Assembly (NCBI RefSeq): GCF_033958435.1
Contig: NC_134138.1
Location: 181,768,798 to 181,832,797 of the forward strand
Length of the DNA: 64,000 nucleotides
Direction: 5' to 3'
DNA from: Carettochelys insculpta
Lineage: Eukaryota > Chordata > Testudines > Carettochelyidae
Made by a program: the position numbers and the translations under genes. Within the stretch, counting starts at the first letter, position 1. Each line of letters begins with the position of its first letter. Under the pieces are notes generated by a model. It worked only from the letters and a program-made list of their open reading frames with translations. It was not told the DNA's origin and ran no database searches. Of this stretch, positions 12,481 through 24,825 are shown piece by piece.

Positions 12481-12995
12481 GTTGGATAACTTGCTGTCTG
12501 CTACTACTGAATACACAACTGTCACATACAAACAGGACTTTAATCCTCTTCCACTCTGATGTAAGTTCAGGGTTGGGCACCAGTGACTAAGAGTATTTGT
12601 CTGCGTTGTTAATTAATATTCATAATGTATTTAATATGATTACCTTGTCTGATTTAATGTACATCTCCATGCTATTCAGTGGAAGTGCATCAGACCTATG
12701 TCTGGGTCAGGGATAGAAGGTAGTTAGAATTCTTTCTTTCCAAGCAGCACCGCTGGCACTTTTACCAGGAAGGAATGAATGTGAGAGTACTTGTGTATCA
12801 GAATAATACAAGAAGGACACTCAGCAGAAGCTGGAAGCAGGACCCAGACGAGCCAAAGCTTGTCTGCCAAACCCATAAGAAAAATGGCACCAGAGGAAGT
12901 AATCAGGTAGACAGGGAGCTTTACATAGGGAAAGATTTTTACTGCTCTGGTGCTCTAGAAAGACCTCAATGTGGGCATAGTTGTAATTCATAGTG

Positions 12996-13609
12996 GCTGT
13001 GTCTACGCTACAGCATTCTGTTGACAGAAGTCACTGTCAACAGACATTTCTCGACAAAACCTCTGTCGACAGAATGTGTCCACACCTAATAGAGGTTCCC
13101 CTGTCCCCCCACTTTAGGATGTAGTCCATTCACAGGTATCTTACAAACAGTGGTTCTGATTACCAAGACAATAGTTGATGTACTCACAAACCCATGATGT
13201 GGATGATCCTCAGGTTTCGATCCTGGATTCCTCAGCATCTGTAAGAGGGGTCTGACAGTCTTGTTTGAGCTCAGCATGCTATTTTATGCTTGTCATATAG
13301 AATTTTTCACCACCAAAATTATACTTCTGCTGTCACCAGACAGCAGCCAGACTGCCCAGCCTTCTGCAGACAGAACAGCCAACCAGAAGCTCTGCAAACA
13401 TGGCTGCCTCATGAACTGGAAGCCCTCTCTGTTAGTGGAGGGCTCCCTGGAGCATCTACACTATTTTTTTGTCGACAGAGGCGCTACGCATCATGTGGTC
13501 ATGACAGAACTCTGCCGGGAAAAGTGCTGCACTCTGTCAATAGATTCGCAACAGAATGCATTTGTAGTATGGATGCTCCCTGGTTTTGTCGACGGAAGGC
13601 CTCTTATAT
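12996..13609 (+). mobile_element. TGTCAACA-type MITE, interrupted and 3'-truncated
   Basis: The left end GCTGTGTCTACGCTACAG is followed by many copies of a TGTCGACAGA/TGTCAACAG subterminal motif. The interior matches the copy at 40123-40567. The 13110-13327 insertion splits it. The right terminal repeat is absent, with the match fading near 13606. No coding capacity. Confidence 0.8.
13110..13327 (-). repeat. Inverted duplication, right arm, inside a MITE
   Basis: Reverse-complement copy of 12263-12480. It lies between two parts of a TGTCAACA-type MITE: 12996-13109 on its left and 13330-13606 on its right, the latter resuming with CAGCCAGACTGCCCAG, which also occurs inside the intact copy at 40123. 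The arm is therefore an insertion into the MITE and not part of it. Confidence 0.85.
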
Positions 13610-13959
13610 TAAGCAAATGAGTTCTAGTTAAACTACTATATATACCTCTCTCAAAATAGAATTGATGCCTGCATAAGTCATTTTGAAATGTCATCTATAT
13701 AGTCTATATATGCAACTTTAATTTAAATTTAAATTTAAATACAACTCCCTGGACATTCAATAAAGGATTTGAAAGAAGCCATTTTTCTAGGAAAGGATTT
13801 TACCACAAGATTACAGTGAGAGACACCTAAATTGGAATTCATTTGCAAGTTTGATACATTTAACTCCAGGCTTAACAGAGATCTCAATTATCTTACACAA
13901 TACAAGGGAAATAGTGACAGGTGACACCTCCCCTCTTTTTTTTCCCTCCCACTTTCCTC

Positions 13960-14115
13960 CCTCATCTCCCCCACCCTGTTATATAAACTCTGGATTCTAA
14001 TTTTCTACTCCAATCTGAAAATCTGAAGAAGTGGTCCTACCCACAAAAGCACATTACCTAATTAAATTTGTTAGTCTTTAAGGTGCTATGGGACTGCTTG
14101 TTTTTTGTTTGCTTG
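13960..14115 (+). mobile_element. Penelope-like element 3' fragment
   Basis: Contains CTGAAGAAGTGGTCC, ACCTAATTAAATTTGTTAGTC and TTTAAGGTGCTATGGGACTG, diverged forms of the terminal sequence shared by the Penelope-like copies at 27751 and 59963. The GAAA that would close the ribozyme-like core is changed to AAAA. No coding sequence is left. Confidence 0.65.
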
Positions 14116-16769
14116 TCTTAAGTACTGAGTGTCTGGTCAAGCAACTCCTTGTCAGAGCAGCAAGTGCAGATGAGGGCAGTGCAAAAAAAAAAAAAGGACT
14201 TGGACGAATACAACGTATGACAGTGATATAGTAAACTATTATGTTATCTGGTATTGGAGCAGAATGTTAGACTTCAAATAGGAAAAGATACAAGACAGAT
14301 AACTTTATTTAGCACTACCTAAATGCCATTACTTCTTTTTGACTGCTGTGAGCCACTAAAGCAGGAAGTTTGTGCCTGCAAAGCAGTCTGCTTCAGGTTT
14401 AATAAATTATTGCTGAATTTCTCCAGAGCTGGCAATCTCCTCAACTTATCTGATGAACTGTGGCACAAGAACATCTAACAAAGCCCATATTATGCCACTT
14501 GTTCAGTGCTATGATTGGTATCTACAGCCTACAAGTTTACATTTATTGTTTACCAAGTAGAGTAAGGGGGGCTTCTAATTAGTACAGATGAAATGCAAGC
14601 AAATTTCCTGTTCAAATTTGCTCTAACTAAAGCTTTTTTTTTCTTTATTTGTACAAAATCACTCCCTTATTTCCAGTGCCTCACTGTCATGACGCTTAAC
14701 CACTTCACTACTGCTGACTTTGGTAAACAGCACCTAACATTCTTACTATTTCAGTAGAAACACTGTGGCCCATTTTGAGTAATAGAGCCTGTAACTGGTC
14801 ATTCTCATTCTACATTCAACAAATTTGTTTCAAAACTTAGACTTTTTATTCTTAAATGCCATTTTTGCCGCTTTCCCCAAGTGCAGGAATTGGATCATCT
14901 TACAAGCTGTGGGCCAGACTCCCTCCTCAAGTTTGTGACATGGTAATTTTGTTCACTGGTTTCTCACATACGTATAAATGCATAGCTAAAGGTTTGTAGA
15001 ACAGCATATGCTTGTAGTTGATATCACTCACATTGCTCCATTTACTTCAAGACAAGCTGAGTGTGGTTAATATTGAACGGTGATACAAAAAGGAACAACT
15101 GCTTCCAAAAGTGAAGCTCTCTGCTGGCAAAAAGTAACACACCAGTAATCTCAACTGACTCCCTCCACTCTTCTCTGTATAAAATGCTTTTTGAGTTATT
15201 GTAACAGGTCCCAAAAACCTTTGGTGACTTGAAAACCCAGTGCCACCTCTGCCAGCTGCTAATAAAAAAAAAATTCCAGAAAAGCTGAAACTTTCCTTAC
15301 TGTTTATGTTAAAGACAGTTAGGCTGTGGAAGTGGAATACTTTAGGGAAATTCTGTCTTACCTATTCCTCAAATCCAGCCTTCAGGTCTTATATTCATGT
15401 ATACTACAGGGAACTTTCACAGTCAGAAATGCAAGGGCTAAATTCTAACCTGTAGTATGTAGTATGATGAGTTATGTTTAATGCAATAAAAATAAGAATG
15501 AATAACGGTGACTTCCCTGCCTTGCAGTCCCCATTTACATAATGGGGAGAATGCACATACTTCTTTATCTTATAGGACTGTTAGATCAAGTCACGAATTT
15601 TCTGTCAAAATGAGTTTTCAGTGGAAAATGCAGTTTCTGCAAAGTCAAAGCTTGCCAAATAAAAATTCCAGTTTTTGACAATTATTTTGTATTTTTCATG
15701 GGGAAAATTTAAACTCTTCTTAAGGTCAGTTTGACCAAAATTGAAAAATTTCAATGTGTTGAACTGCACAAAAAGTTCATTTCAAGTCAGTGTGACATTA
15801 AACCATAGCTGCTGATTTTCATTTAGCTCTCTATGTAATAAGGATTAAACTTTAGGTAGCATTTTGAGGCTCTAAAGCATGATATGGAGTCCAAGTACTG
15901 TATTATTAATACATTCAAATGAGTAAATGGCCATAAATACAATTATTCAAGTTAGGATGAACTTTTTATGTGCAGTTTCATCCCAGAGAAAATTTCTGTC
16001 ACTAATTTATATAACTCCCTAACTTCTAAAATAGGCTGTACATGTTCTAGTAACACAACCGAAACTTAGTACAGGGAGATATTTTCTCAAAATGCATATT
16101 AACTTGAAATCCTATATTCCATGGCCTCCTTCAAGGAAAATATTTAGGTTATTTAGGGGTTTCTTCAGATTAAACAAATTTAAATAAACTCACCAAATTA
16201 ATCCAGAAGTTAAGGTTCACATGCTATGGCTATACTGCTTGGACAGGAGAAACAAAAGAGTAAATAGCCCCGTGACCCAGAAGTAGCTCATGGCATCTTT
16301 CTAAGAGAACAGACCTGTCTATCGATACATGAACAGCTCCAATATCATAAGGACTGACACAACTTTTGGTCGTATTTTGAACAAAAGTCTTGCCACTGAG
16401 ACGAGTTTAGCAACTGCCATCTTCACTCATCTTCTCAAGCACATGCATAAGCATTTGCAGGATTGGGACCTCCCCCCACCAACACATACCCCATTGTTAC
16501 AGTATGTGAGTAAAAACAGCATTTGTCTTCTAAGTGGATTAGTGTGCATTTGGAGTGAATACAATTTTGTCTTCTTGAAGTGTAGGAAGATGGAAGGTGC
16601 CTCTAGATTCACAGCTGAAAAGCTGGGGCTTGGGGTTGTGGTTTATAATGAAGATTAGACAACAACAAAACTGTAACAACCCATCTGTCCAAACGGTGGG
16701 CAGCTGGATAAGCAGCAGTTTTTGCACTCTAGAAATACCCTGGAATAGATTGTGTAATTCATTTTATCT

Positions 16770-16800
<31 letters not shown>

Positions 16801-17912
16801 AAGGGACCAAATCTGAACTACCGTGACTTGGGATTCACAAAACTAAAATCAGCTAATGAGGCTTTTCAAAGCCAAAACTGTTCTTATTTTTGCCCCTATT
16901 TAGTATTTACTTAATTATAGAAAATTAATTTAGTATCAAGAGAATTTTAATCACTGTGATTGCGAATGCCAAAATACATTGGTTTAGGCTTTCATGAACA
17001 CTTCATAAAATAGAATACAGCATCAAGGGATTAACATCTTTAAAAAAAGCAGAGGAGTCCAAGCCCAATGTGTCAGAGGTGGATCTCAGCATTATAAAGA
17101 AAAACAAGGGTGCTCTGGAGGCTTATAAAAGACTCCTATTGATTTTTGTAAATGGACTCTGGATTAGGTCATGTATAACCTTCATGAGCTGATTTTCTTC
17201 CCCCAGTACTCTCTTACCCATTTTTGAATGTGGAAACTAGCATTCTGCCTTTACTTTCTATAGGCATATTCTGCTATCACTGAAGTCAGTGGGCATTTTA
17301 CCAGGCTCTAAAGATTCTCATTTTTATAAAGCAGAATCATACAAGTCTATTATTAACTGTGAAACTAATTTTCAAACATTCATTTGAACATCCCATTACA
17401 TTACCACATTCCACTAAGAACCAAAGTGCAGAAAATGAGAGTTTTCATGCTAAATACCTATCTGAACATATTAGTTTGGGATTTGGACGTTCTGTGCAGG
17501 CACATCTGTTTTGCAGTAGCACTATGTGGATAAAGCAGAAGTGATTTTTCTAGTGGAGAAAGCTTTCAGGGAACTATAGGCTATTAAAAAGGGAAGAGGA
17601 AAAAAATAAAGTGCTCAGATAAGCTTTAGCAAAAAAAAAAAAAGAAAAGGTGCATTTTCCCCTTGACTCCCAGCCGCTTGTTGCTCATAATTTCTTCAGA
17701 CTACAATAAGACGTCGAATCAATTGACAAGAAGCCCTGACTGGTCACTGAATCATCTCTCCAAGGAGGATGGGGAGTTGTCATAAGATTTTGGATCAGTA
17801 CAGCATGACAGACATCAGCACGATGGATTATTTTGAGAAGATTTTTCTAGCATGCTGATTAAAAGGGCAATGGGGGCATTAAGGACTTTAACAACAAGGT
17901 GTAAACAACAAG
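14116..17912. other. No recognisable gene; one GACA microsatellite
   Basis: AT-rich, with no recognisable exon, RNA gene or transposon. Short ORFs at 16329-16914 overlap on both strands and look random. The only clear repeat is the GACA tract at 16771. Confidence 0.45.
16771..16798. repeat. (GACA)n microsatellite
   Basis: Seven uninterrupted GACA units. Confidence 0.98.
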
Positions 17913-18060
17913 GCTATGGTTGCACTAGTAAGTTTTGCTGGCAAAACCCACTTTTTGTCAACAAAACTAGTGGAGCGTCCACGCACAAAATGGGATTTGC
18001 TGATAGTATCATGGGATAACTGGGCAGTCTGGGGACACATAGTTTATCAGGCTCTCAAGA
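17913..18060 (+). mobile_element. TGTCAACA-type MITE, 5' fragment
   Basis: Left end GCTATGGTTGCACTAGTAAG with TTTTGTCAACAAAACTAG, matching the ends of the copy at 26917. The match fades before 18061, where the Harbinger derivative begins. I do not find the right half beyond that derivative. Confidence 0.65.
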
Positions 18061-18065
18061 CTTGG

Positions 18066-18755
18066 GCTGCGTCTACACGTGCACGCTACTTCGAAGTAGC
18101 GGCACCAACTTCGAAATAGCGCCCGTCGCGTCTACACGCGTCGGGCGCTATTTCGAAGTTAACTTCGACGTTAGGCGGCGAGACGTCGAAGTCGCTAACC
18201 TCATGAGGAGATAGGAATAGCGCCCTACTTCGACGTTCAACGTCGAAGTAGGGACCGTGTAGACGATCCGCGTCCCGCAACGTTGAAATTGCCGGGTCCT
18301 CCATGGCGGCCATCAGCTGGGGGGTTGAGAGATGCTCTCTCTCCAGCCCCTGCGGGGCTCTATGGTCACCGTGGGCAGCAGCCCTTAGCCCAGGGCTTCT
18401 GGCTGCTTCTGCGGCAGCTGGGGATCTATGCTGCAGGCACAGGGTCTGCAACCAGTTGTCAGCTCTGTGGATCTTGTGTTGTTTAGTGCAACTGTGTCTG
18501 GGAGGGGCCCTTTAAGGGAGCGGCTTGCTGTTGAGTCCGCCCTGTGACCCTGTCTGCAGCTGTGCCTGGCATCCCTATTTCGATGTGTGCTACTTTGACG
18601 TGTAGACGTTCCCTCGCTGCGCCTATTTCGATGTTGGGCTGAGCAACGTCGAAGTTGAACATCGATGTTGCCGGCCCTGGAGGACGTGTAGACGTTATTC
18701 ATCGAAATAGACTATTTCGATGTCGCAACATGTTGGCTGCACGTGTAGACGTAGC
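18066..18755. mobile_element. Harbinger deletion derivative 1 (690 bp)
   Basis: The ends GCTGCGTCTACACGTGC and, inverted, GCTACGTCTACACGTGC are flanked by a perfect 5-bp duplication, CTTGG (18061-18065 and 18756-18760). The left part, through CCATGGCGGCCATCAGCTG, matches the left end of the two-gene copy at 51689. The right part, from CTGCGGCAGCTGGGGATC through GGGAGGGGCCCTTTAAGGGA, matches its right end, including the region of the transposase start codon. The middle, with both genes, is missing. Confidence 0.92.
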
Positions 18756-18808
18756 CTTGGAGACCACTAGGCCTGCTGGCCCCAGAGTAAAGCCTGCTAC
18801 ACATCTCG

Positions 18809-19203
18809 GCTACATCTACACTCGCATGCCTCTTTCAAGAGGCATGCAAATGAGGGAAATAAAAATGCAAATGAGGCACATATTTACATATCTGGCACCT
18901 CATTTGCATGTTCTCCTTTCGAAAGACCTTCTTTGGAAAGAAAAGCAGTGTAGAGGCAGTTCTTTCGAAAATAACCCCCGTAAGAACTCTTATTCCTAAA
19001 AAAAAGTAGGAATAAGTGTTCTTTCAAAAACATGGTTTAGTTTTGAAAGGGCTCTGTCTACACCACTTTTCTTCTTTTGAAAGAAGCTCTTTGAAAAATA
19101 TGCAAATGAGGTACCAGATATGTAAATCTACGCCTCATTTGCATTTTTAATTTCCCTCATTTGCATGCCTCTTTCAAAAGAGGAATGCTAGTATAGACAT
19201 AGC
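18809..19203. mobile_element. ATGCAAATGAG-type MITE, copy 1
   Basis: The ends are GCTACATCTACACTCGCATGC and, inverted, GCTATGTCTATACTAGCATT, with long arms carrying CTCTTTCAAGAGG, ATGCAAATGAGG and TTCGAAA around a centre near 19000. Flanking 5-mers are TCTCG and TCTCA (4/5). No ORF of note. Confidence 0.87.
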
Positions 19204-20174
19204 TCTCAAGAGATTTTTTTATTCTTAAATCAATGTTCAGATCTACAGATGGAGCTTCAGTGAGACAAAAGGCAATAGCATAGGACACTTCAAACACACC
19301 CATCCTCCACCTACTTGCTATGGCAGCATTTTGAAGGTGCAAGTAGCTGCATGAACTATCTTTTCTGTAGGTTAAAAATATTGAAGTTACACACTAAACA
19401 AAGTCACACTGGCATCAATTCTGTCTTCCTTTGCAGTATCTAAATGGCTTTGACTGTGTAATCTGGAAGACACTATGTCAAACACAGACAATCCACTGAC
19501 ACTTGAAATGAATTCTTTTCTCACATGAGCTGACCCAGCAGAACAGCTGTTTCATTAGACCCTGTAAACAGTACAGTCTAGGACTGAAATACCAGATCCC
19601 ACTCATGCGAATAGGCATTTTGCCTTTGCTTTCAATGGGCATGGATTTCACTCCTGAGCACTATATGTTCCATAACATTATTCAAATCAGATAGAAGAGA
19701 CAGCAGATTGTTTTAGAGTTGAAAAGTATCACAGCCGAGTCTTATTACTTAAAGCTGGACAAAGGTTAAAAGGAAATGTAACATTGTTGAGATAGATAGC
19801 TCTTTATGCATTATATACTGAACTTTTTCATGCAAGTGGGTCTTAGAGATAATAAAAGAGGAATACTGACTCACAGGAACATATTTTCCATACAATCAGT
19901 TTCATAGAGTACACAAACACAGCAAGATCAATAAGCCACAGAATACTTTCTGGAGATAGAGAAGCCTCTTCCTCAATGACATACGTACACCCTACATAGG
20001 ATCACATTTTATTATTTGTGTAGACCTGAAAAGGTTGAGAGAGCATGAGTATTATTGGCACAGAGAAAAGCTAAACAAACTCATAATTCAGATTTCACAA
20101 AGAAAATCATCAGTTCCCTTCAGAGGTTCGCTAAGGGACTCCTTAACATCACTAGATCTATAGGAAACATACTG

Positions 20175-20548
20175 GCTGTGTCTACACTTGCATTCCTCTT
20201 TTGAAAGAGGAATGCAAATGAGGGAACTCAAAAATGAAAAAGAGACACTGATTTACATATCTCATGCTTAATTTGCATAATATATTTTTGGAACAGATTC
20301 TTTCAAAAGAAAAAAAGCAGTATAGATGGGGCTCTTTCGAAAATAAAACCCATCTTCAAAATAATTGTTTTTCCTGAAACAAAATAGGAAGAAGGGTTTT
20401 ACACTGCCTTTTTTCTTTCAAAAGAATCTATTCCGAAAAGAGTTTATGCAAATGAAGCATATGATTTGTAATCAGTGTCACAGTTGCATTTTCAATTTCC
20501 CTCATTTGCATTCCTCTTTTGAAAGAGGCATGCAAGTGTAGATATAGC
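20175..20548. mobile_element. ATGCAAATGAG-type MITE, copy 2
   Basis: Same family as 18809-19203: GCTGTGTCTACACTTGCATTC at the left, and the inverse GCATGCAAGTGTAGATATAGC at the right. Its flanks TACTG and CAGAA do not match, so the duplication has decayed or the ends have shifted. Confidence 0.85.
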
Positions 20549-20557
20549 CAGAATGAG

Positions 20558-20673
20558 GTTTATCTATTTTGAAATAAGCCAACTGCTATTTTGAAATAAA
20601 AATTTCAACATTAGTTGATTTGTGTAGATGCTAGCAAAGTTATTTCAAAATAACTTTGCTGTGTAGACATACC
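20558..20673. mobile_element. TATTTCAAAATA-type MITE, short copy
   Basis: The right end GTGTAGACATACC matches the right end type of the element at 51413. An inner palindrome, GTTATTTCAAAATAAC, lies at 20639-20654. The left end is poorly kept. It starts about ten bases after the preceding MITE. Confidence 0.6.
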
Positions 20674-21082
20674 CTCAGGTGCTGAAGGACTGATTGTCAT
20701 TTGAACGCTCTTAAAACTCCTTCCATCTCAGTTTCATGGTCAAAATTTTAATTTTTTTCAGTGTCCTGTTAGTCTACAGTCTTACTCTATTAAGCAACTC
20801 AACAATTCATAAACCTCAGTGGTAGCACTTAGGGCAAAGGTGTGACTTGCAGGTGGGCAACCTTCCTGGGCTGTGTCCTATAGGATAAGACAGCTCCCCC
20901 CCCTTACCCCCCCAATCCCTCAAGACACTATACCCCCCACCCCTCTTGTGAAGGTTAGACAATGGGCAGAGCCCTGACACACCAGCTAACATAGCTGAGA
21001 CACCACAGAGGTAAAAATGTGCTGTTACTAGCAGAGAGCAGGAGGAGAGGAACTGCAAATATTCGTATCAGTTTTTTCTTAG

Positions 21083-21492
21083 GCTATATGTCTACACAAC
21101 AGCGATCTTTCGAAAGAAGTTCTTCCAGAAGATCTCTTCTGAAAAAACTTCTTTCAAAAGAGCGCGCCCACACACAAAAAGAGTGGATAGAAAGATCAAT
21201 CTACTTTTTCGATAGCTGCCATACAGCCCCGGTCTTTTTGAACGAATGGGCCAGGGATCGAAAAGTCCAGGGCCATGGGGACTGATCTTTCAAAAAAAGG
21301 GCCACTACATGCAGAAAGAATCTTTTGGAAAAAGGTGCTCTTCCTCATCCAGGAGAGGAAGAGGGCCACCAGAAAAAGTGCTGCGTTCTTCTGATTTCAG
21401 ATCAAAAGAGCACATCTTCTGTGTAGACGCTCCGCAAGCTCTTTCAAAAAAAGGCCTGCTTTTCCAAAAGAACTTGCTAGTATAGACCCAGC
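21083..21492. mobile_element. GATCTTTCGAAAG-type MITE, copy 1
   Basis: Left end GCTATATGTCTACACAAC, right end GTATAGACCCAGC. Flanking 5-mers are CTTAG (21078-21082) and CTTAA (21493-21497), a 4/5 match. The interior is homologous to 55691-56104 (GGCCAGGGAT, GAGAGGAAGAGGGCC). An internal GTGTAGACGCTCCGC echoes the terminal motif. Confidence 0.87.
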
Positions 21493-21680
21493 CTTAAACT
21501 GTTCCTGGGGCAGTGCAGCTAAATACTACCTCTCAAACAAGAAAAATCATAAACTAGCCCTTAGTCTCTAACATGGATAAATACATGTTTTTGTTTTAAA
21601 AGGGCATTCACCAAACTACTTACCCAGTTGTGCAATATTTATCTACCTATGCATTTTGTTATTTTTTGTTCAACTCTGTG

Positions 21681-21843
21681 GCTGTGTCTACACTAGCTCC
21701 CAACTTCGAAGAGAGCAGGGTAAGAAGGGTATCAGGAGATCACTAATGAAGTGCTTCCATGCATATGAAGCACTTCATTAGTAATCTCCCAACAGCCTAC
21801 TTGCCATGGTCCCTTCGAAGTTCGGAAGTAGTGTAGACACAGC
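21681..21843. mobile_element. Short palindromic MITE with CTGTG duplication
   Basis: A 163-bp element with GCTGTGTCTACACTA and the inverse TAGTGTAGACACAGC, flanked by a perfect CTGTG duplication (21676-21680, 21844-21848). The centre is an AATGAAGTGCTT / AAGCACTTCATT palindrome. Confidence 0.93.
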
Positions 21844-21848
21844 CTGTG

Positions 21849-23299
21849 ACACCTATATTTTCCAAGACATACCAACACCATTTTGGACTGCCATAACTAT
21901 TAGTAGATTCTATTTTTTACACAACGCTTGTGTGTTTGCTTATTTGTAAATTAATGGTACTTCAGTAAATACTTTGGTATAAAAACAGAACTCTGATGCA
22001 TTCATTTGTATATTAAATAACTGATTAAAATAACAGGAACAGTATTCAAGCAAATGTCAAGATTACTTACAGTTGATCTGTTAAACAGCACAGAAGATTG
22101 TTATACTATTAGGAAAAAAATTGTTCACAGAAACACAGTTCTTTTTTTGTTATAAAACAGGAAAGAGCTAATCCCCCCTTAATCAGGTTACTAACTAGAC
22201 ATGATAGTTTGCGGGTTCTGTTTTATTCTTAAATTCTTTCTAAATCTCATATTAGTACACAACAGCATCTAATTTATAGTACCTTGAGAAACAAGATCTG
22301 TAGACAAAAATTCTTGTCCACTTTTTTCATCCACCACACAGAATGAGCATAATTTGGATGAACATTTTTCACAGAAACAATTCAAAATATTTCACAGAAA
22401 TGTTTCTGCATTTTTACCTGCTTTAGTAACCAATTCAGGAATTATAGAGAATTTCAAAATATTTCATTGTCACTAATGATTGGTGACATACTAAATTAGC
22501 AGTTCGATGAACCTTCACTCACAACTCAAAGCAAATCAAGCCTTTTTTGAGCTTTCATAAAATTCAGATAATTCTTTTTATCTTCACATATCTGTCTATC
22601 TAGGTGTTTTTAATACACCTGCCACTGAGGAATCTTGGCATCTTTCTATCTGACCTTTGCTTGGAGACCTGAAATTAATTACCAACACAGTGTGCAACAA
22701 TTAAGATTGTTCTTGCCATATATCCAGGCCAACCTAAAGAAATACCAGAAACTACAAGAAAATGTCTCTTCTTTTCTTACATTTAAAGAACCAAGAATTT
22801 CTGACAGTTATATTTAAGCATAAATACCTCATGTTTACCTGCTCTGGATGCTCAAACTACTAATTTGAAGCATACTCCACTAGCTTTAGAAAAGTGTCTT
22901 TATTTGGAATAAACATAATAGTAATTTTCCATGAACATTTCAGAAGGAAACAAAAACATATTTTTTTTCAGAATTTTTCATACTTCCTTTGCCTTTTTCT
23001 CTGAATTCCCTATCCCCCGCCCTTTTTTTTTTTGGCCTCTTCCCCTTATTCATCCTTTTTTTTTAACGTTCTGTCACAATAAATTATTTGTACTTATAAA
23101 GTCATACATTTGATTAGCTAGGTTTACTACCTGTCCAGATCTTCCAACAATTTTCCCTTTTTGAGGTAACTGTCCTGAGAAATCTGTAGGGATTCTAGGT
23201 GCACACTGCAAACTGTCCAGTTTTATTGGCTCAGGATCATGCCAAATGTTGTGGGGTTTTGTACCTCAGGCCTAACCCGAAAGGAACCAAATTTAATTT
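21849..23299. other. No recognisable gene
   Basis: AT-rich sequence with scattered short ORFs and T-rich tracts (22961-23065). No repeat family is recognised. Confidence 0.4.
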
Positions 23300-24825
23300 T
23301 CCTCTCATGGTTTGATAACTGCTTAAAACATAGGAAACAAAGCATAGGAAATATTTTTCAGAATAGAGAGAAGTAAATAGTGATTTCTTCCCAGGATCTG
23401 TACTAGGACCAGTATTATGCAATGTATTCATACATCATCTGCCAAAAGGGATAAACAGTGAGGCAGCAAAAACTTGCAGACAATAAAAAATACTCAAAAT
23501 AGTTAAGTACAAATCTGACTATAAAGTGTTACAAAGGAAGCTCACTAAACAGGGTGACTGGGCAAAAAAATGGCAGATGACATTAATATTGATAAATGCA
23601 GAGTAATGAATATGGAAAAATTATCCCAGCTATACATACAAAATGCTTGTATTTAAAATTAGCTGTTAACCACCCAAGAAAAAGAACCTGGAGTCACCAT
23701 GTTCTTTGAAAACATCCACTCAAGGTAGAAGAGGAGTCAAAAAAGCTAATAATGTTAGGAAAGGGGCAGATAATACTAAAAATAATCAATACCATTATAC
23801 AAAGCCACGGTATGCCCATATTTTGAATGCTGCATACAGTTCTGGTTGCCCAGTTCAAAAAAGATCTATGAGAACTGGAATGCTAAAGAGAAGGACACAA
23901 AAAAAGGAACAGCTTCCGTATGAGGAGAGATTTAAAAGACTTGGACTGTGTCTACACTACCTCCCTACTTTGAAGGGAGGATGGTAAGTAAGGTGTTGAG
24001 AGTTTACTAATGAAGTGCTGTGGTGCATATGCAGCACTTCATTAAGCAAATTCCCCCCATGGAAACTTCAAAATGTAAAACTTCTTTTTTTTTTTTGGGA
24101 GCAAAGAGACTTAGAAGTACCCTGAGCACTTCAAAGTACTGGCGGGTCAGCTGCAGCTAGATGTGAGCCAGAACTTCAAAGTTTAACACTTCAAAGTTGC
24201 TGCAGGGGGGAATTTGCTTAATGAAGTGCTGCATATCCACCGCAGCACTTCATTAATAAACTCCCAACACCCTACTTACTGTCCTCCCTTTGAAGTAGGG
24301 AGCTAGTATAGACAAGCCCTTGGAGTTTTAAGCTTGAAAAAAGAGATGACTAAGAAGGGAAATGATAGAAGTCTATAAAATCATGAATGGTGTCTTTAGC
24401 GTGAATAAGGATGAGTTCTTTACTGCTTCTCGTAACAGAGGTACCAGGAGTCACTCAGCAGAATTCACTGGCTGAAAAATTTAAAACAAAAGGAAGTGCT
24501 TCTTTATAATATGCACAGTCAGCCTATGGAAATCCTTGTTAGAGGAAGTTGTGAAGGTCAAAAGTATAACAGAATTCAAAAATAATCAGATAAGTTCATA
24601 GAGGATTGCACCACCATTAGTAATTAGCCAAGATGGGCTGAGATGCAATCCCTTGCTTTGGGTGTTGCTAGCCTTTGTCTGCCCAAAATCTGGAGTGGAC
24701 AAGAGGAAATGGATCACTTGATGATTGTCTGTTCTGCTCATTCCCTCTGAAGTGGAATAACAAGATACTGAGCTAGACGGACCATTGGTCTGACCCAGAA
24801 CGGCCATTCTTATGTTCCTACATTT
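23300..24825 (+). mobile_element. Old CR1/L3-like LINE fragment, with nested MITE
   Basis: Decayed LINE sequence: GGATCTGTACTAGGACCAGT (RT region), GACTGGGCAAAAAAATGGCAG, TTAGCTGTTAACCACC, AAAACATCCACTCAA, TATGAGGAGAGA, then CTATAAAATCATGAATGGTG and the end GACGGACCATTGGTCTGACC followed by TTCTTATGTTC. The order matches the C-terminal half and 3' end of this LINE group. It is split by a MITE at 23945-24318. No frame stays open for long. Confidence 0.85.
23945..24318. mobile_element. Palindromic MITE nested in a CR1
   Basis: The ends ACTGTGTCTACACTACC and (inverted) GGCTTGTCTATACTAGC, with an interior related to the element at 21681 (AATGAAGTGCTG, GCATATGCAGCACTTCATT). A CTTGG duplication flanks it (23940-23944, 24319-24323). 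The interrupted CR1 resumes directly on the other side. Confidence 0.9.

Noticed and set aside
18809..21843. CRISPR-like or regulatory repeat cluster
   Set aside because: The recurring ATGCAAATGAG and TTCGAAAG motifs belong to discrete transposons with terminal repeats, not to evenly spaced repeats with unique spacers.
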